6,549 bases of DNA from Nocardioides sp. (GTDB taxonomy: Bacteria > Actinomycetota > Actinomycetes > Propionibacteriales > Nocardioidaceae): contig JAOPXF010000479.1 in assembly GCA_025965295.1 (NCBI GenBank), positions 1 to 6,549 on the forward strand, read 5' to 3'. Below, piece after piece: positions 5,937 through 6,549 of this stretch (position 1 is the first letter of the stretch; every line of letters starts with the position of its first letter). Position numbers and translations under genes: made by a program. Below the pieces are notes generated by a model that saw only the letters and a program-made list of their open reading frames with translations, did not search any database and had not been told where the DNA came from.

Positions 5937-6549
5937 GTGACTGCCGAGGACGCTGACCATCCGACCGTCCTCGACGAGGGGGCGGACTCCGAGGCGGCGC
6001 CCGCGAAGCGCAAGCACCTGCCCGTGTGGCAGGAGACGATCCTGCTGCTGGTCATCGCGCTCGTACTCGCCACGGTCATCAAGGCGCTCTTCGTGCAGGC
6101 CTTCTACATCCCGTCGGAGTCGATGGAGCCGGGGCTGGTCAAGAACGACCGGATCCTGGTGCAGAAGGTGTCCTACTGGTTCGGCGGGACGCCCCAGCGC
6201 GGCGACGTCGTGGTCTTCAAGGACCCGGGCGGCTGGCTGAGCCCCGAGGAGTCGGCCGGCCCCACCGGCGGCGTCACCAAGCTGATGGCCAAGGTCGGCC
6301 TCTACCCCTCCGGCGGGCACCTGGTGAAGCGCGTCATCGGCGTCGCCGGCGACACCATCGTGTGCTGTGACGACCAGGGCCGGATCTCGGTCAACGGCAC
6401 CCCGCTCAACGAGAAGGCCTATGCCCGCCTCGACGGCGCCGACTGCTACGGCCCGATGATCCGTGACTGCGACTGGACCGCCGGCCCCGTCCCCGACGGC
6501 TCGAACTTCGTGATGGGCGACAACCGCTCCCACTCCGCCGACTCCAGCG
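5937..6549 (+). CDS. lepB: Signal peptidase I, 3' end cut by the window
   Basis: This membrane-anchored serine protease removes signal peptides from secreted preproteins on the outer face of the cytoplasmic membrane. The first 204 residues are present. An acidic cytoplasmic N-terminus (1-23) is followed by KRKH (24-27), which fits the positive-inside rule, and one transmembrane helix (about 33-55). Box B is IPSESMEP (58-65) with nucleophile Ser62; box D is KRVIGVAGD (131-139) with general-base Lys131; box E begins as MGDNRSHSADS (193-203). An insert at about 97-128 between the early strands and box D is as seen in actinobacterial enzymes. Cysteines 143, 144, 170 and 178 lie in the extracytoplasmic part; Cys170 and Cys178 could form a disulfide. 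GTG 5937 is chosen because it follows the -10 box at leaderless spacing and no ribosome binding site precedes it. In actinobacteria lepB often sits near rplS and rnhB; here arsR-sulP lies upstream instead. The missing part should be roughly the last quarter. Confidence 0.95.
   Translation, partial: MTAEDADHPTVLDEGADSEAAPAKRKHLPVWQETILLLVIALVLATVIKALFVQAFYIPSESMEPGLVKNDRILVQKVSYWFGGTPQRGDVVVFKDPGGWLSPEESAGPTGGVTKLMAKVGLYPSGGHLVKRVIGVAGDTIVCCDDQGRISVNGTPLNEKAYARLDGADCYGPMIRDCDWTAGPVPDGSNFVMGDNRSHSADSS

Overview
The window is very GC-rich and its reading frames end almost every codon in G or C. Together with the gene families seen (a conserved actinobacterial hypothetical protein, an 850-residue double-FtsX permease, an ArsR-SulP pair and a signal peptidase I with an actinobacterial-type insert) this points to a high-GC actinobacterium. 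A Nocardioides-like member of the Propionibacteriales is my best guess, from gene style only. It looks like ordinary chromosome: I see no mobile element, CRISPR array, tRNA or rRNA.

Layout. Bases 1-86 carry no gene. A rightward three-gene unit follows (87-3818): a 129-residue conserved hypothetical protein, an ABC ATPase whose start lies inside the previous gene, and a large FtsX/MacB-type permease 5 bases downstream with a clear ribosome binding site. The ATPase and permease form a probable ATP-driven exporter or envelope-remodelling machine of unknown substrate. The permease ends tail to tail with, and overlapping by 14 bases, a leftward two-gene operon (5840-3805): an ArsR-type repressor and a SulP anion transporter with a C-terminal STAS domain, joined by a GTGA stop/start overlap. 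A 96-base divergent region (5841-5936) holds a good promoter for arsR-sulP, an AT-rich palindrome over its -35 that could be the repressor's operator, and a TATACT -10 box placed so that the rightward signal peptidase I gene (lepB, cut by the window end) would be transcribed as a leaderless mRNA.

How they work together. ArsR most likely autoregulates itself and SulP in response to an unknown signal; it contains no cysteine and none of the usual metal-site motifs. The exporter operon and lepB have no evident functional link to it beyond adjacency. Nothing here is clearly a new system. The points most worth checking are the cysteine-free ArsR with its candidate operator, the hypothetical gene coupled to the exporter, and the overlapping or leaderless arrangements.
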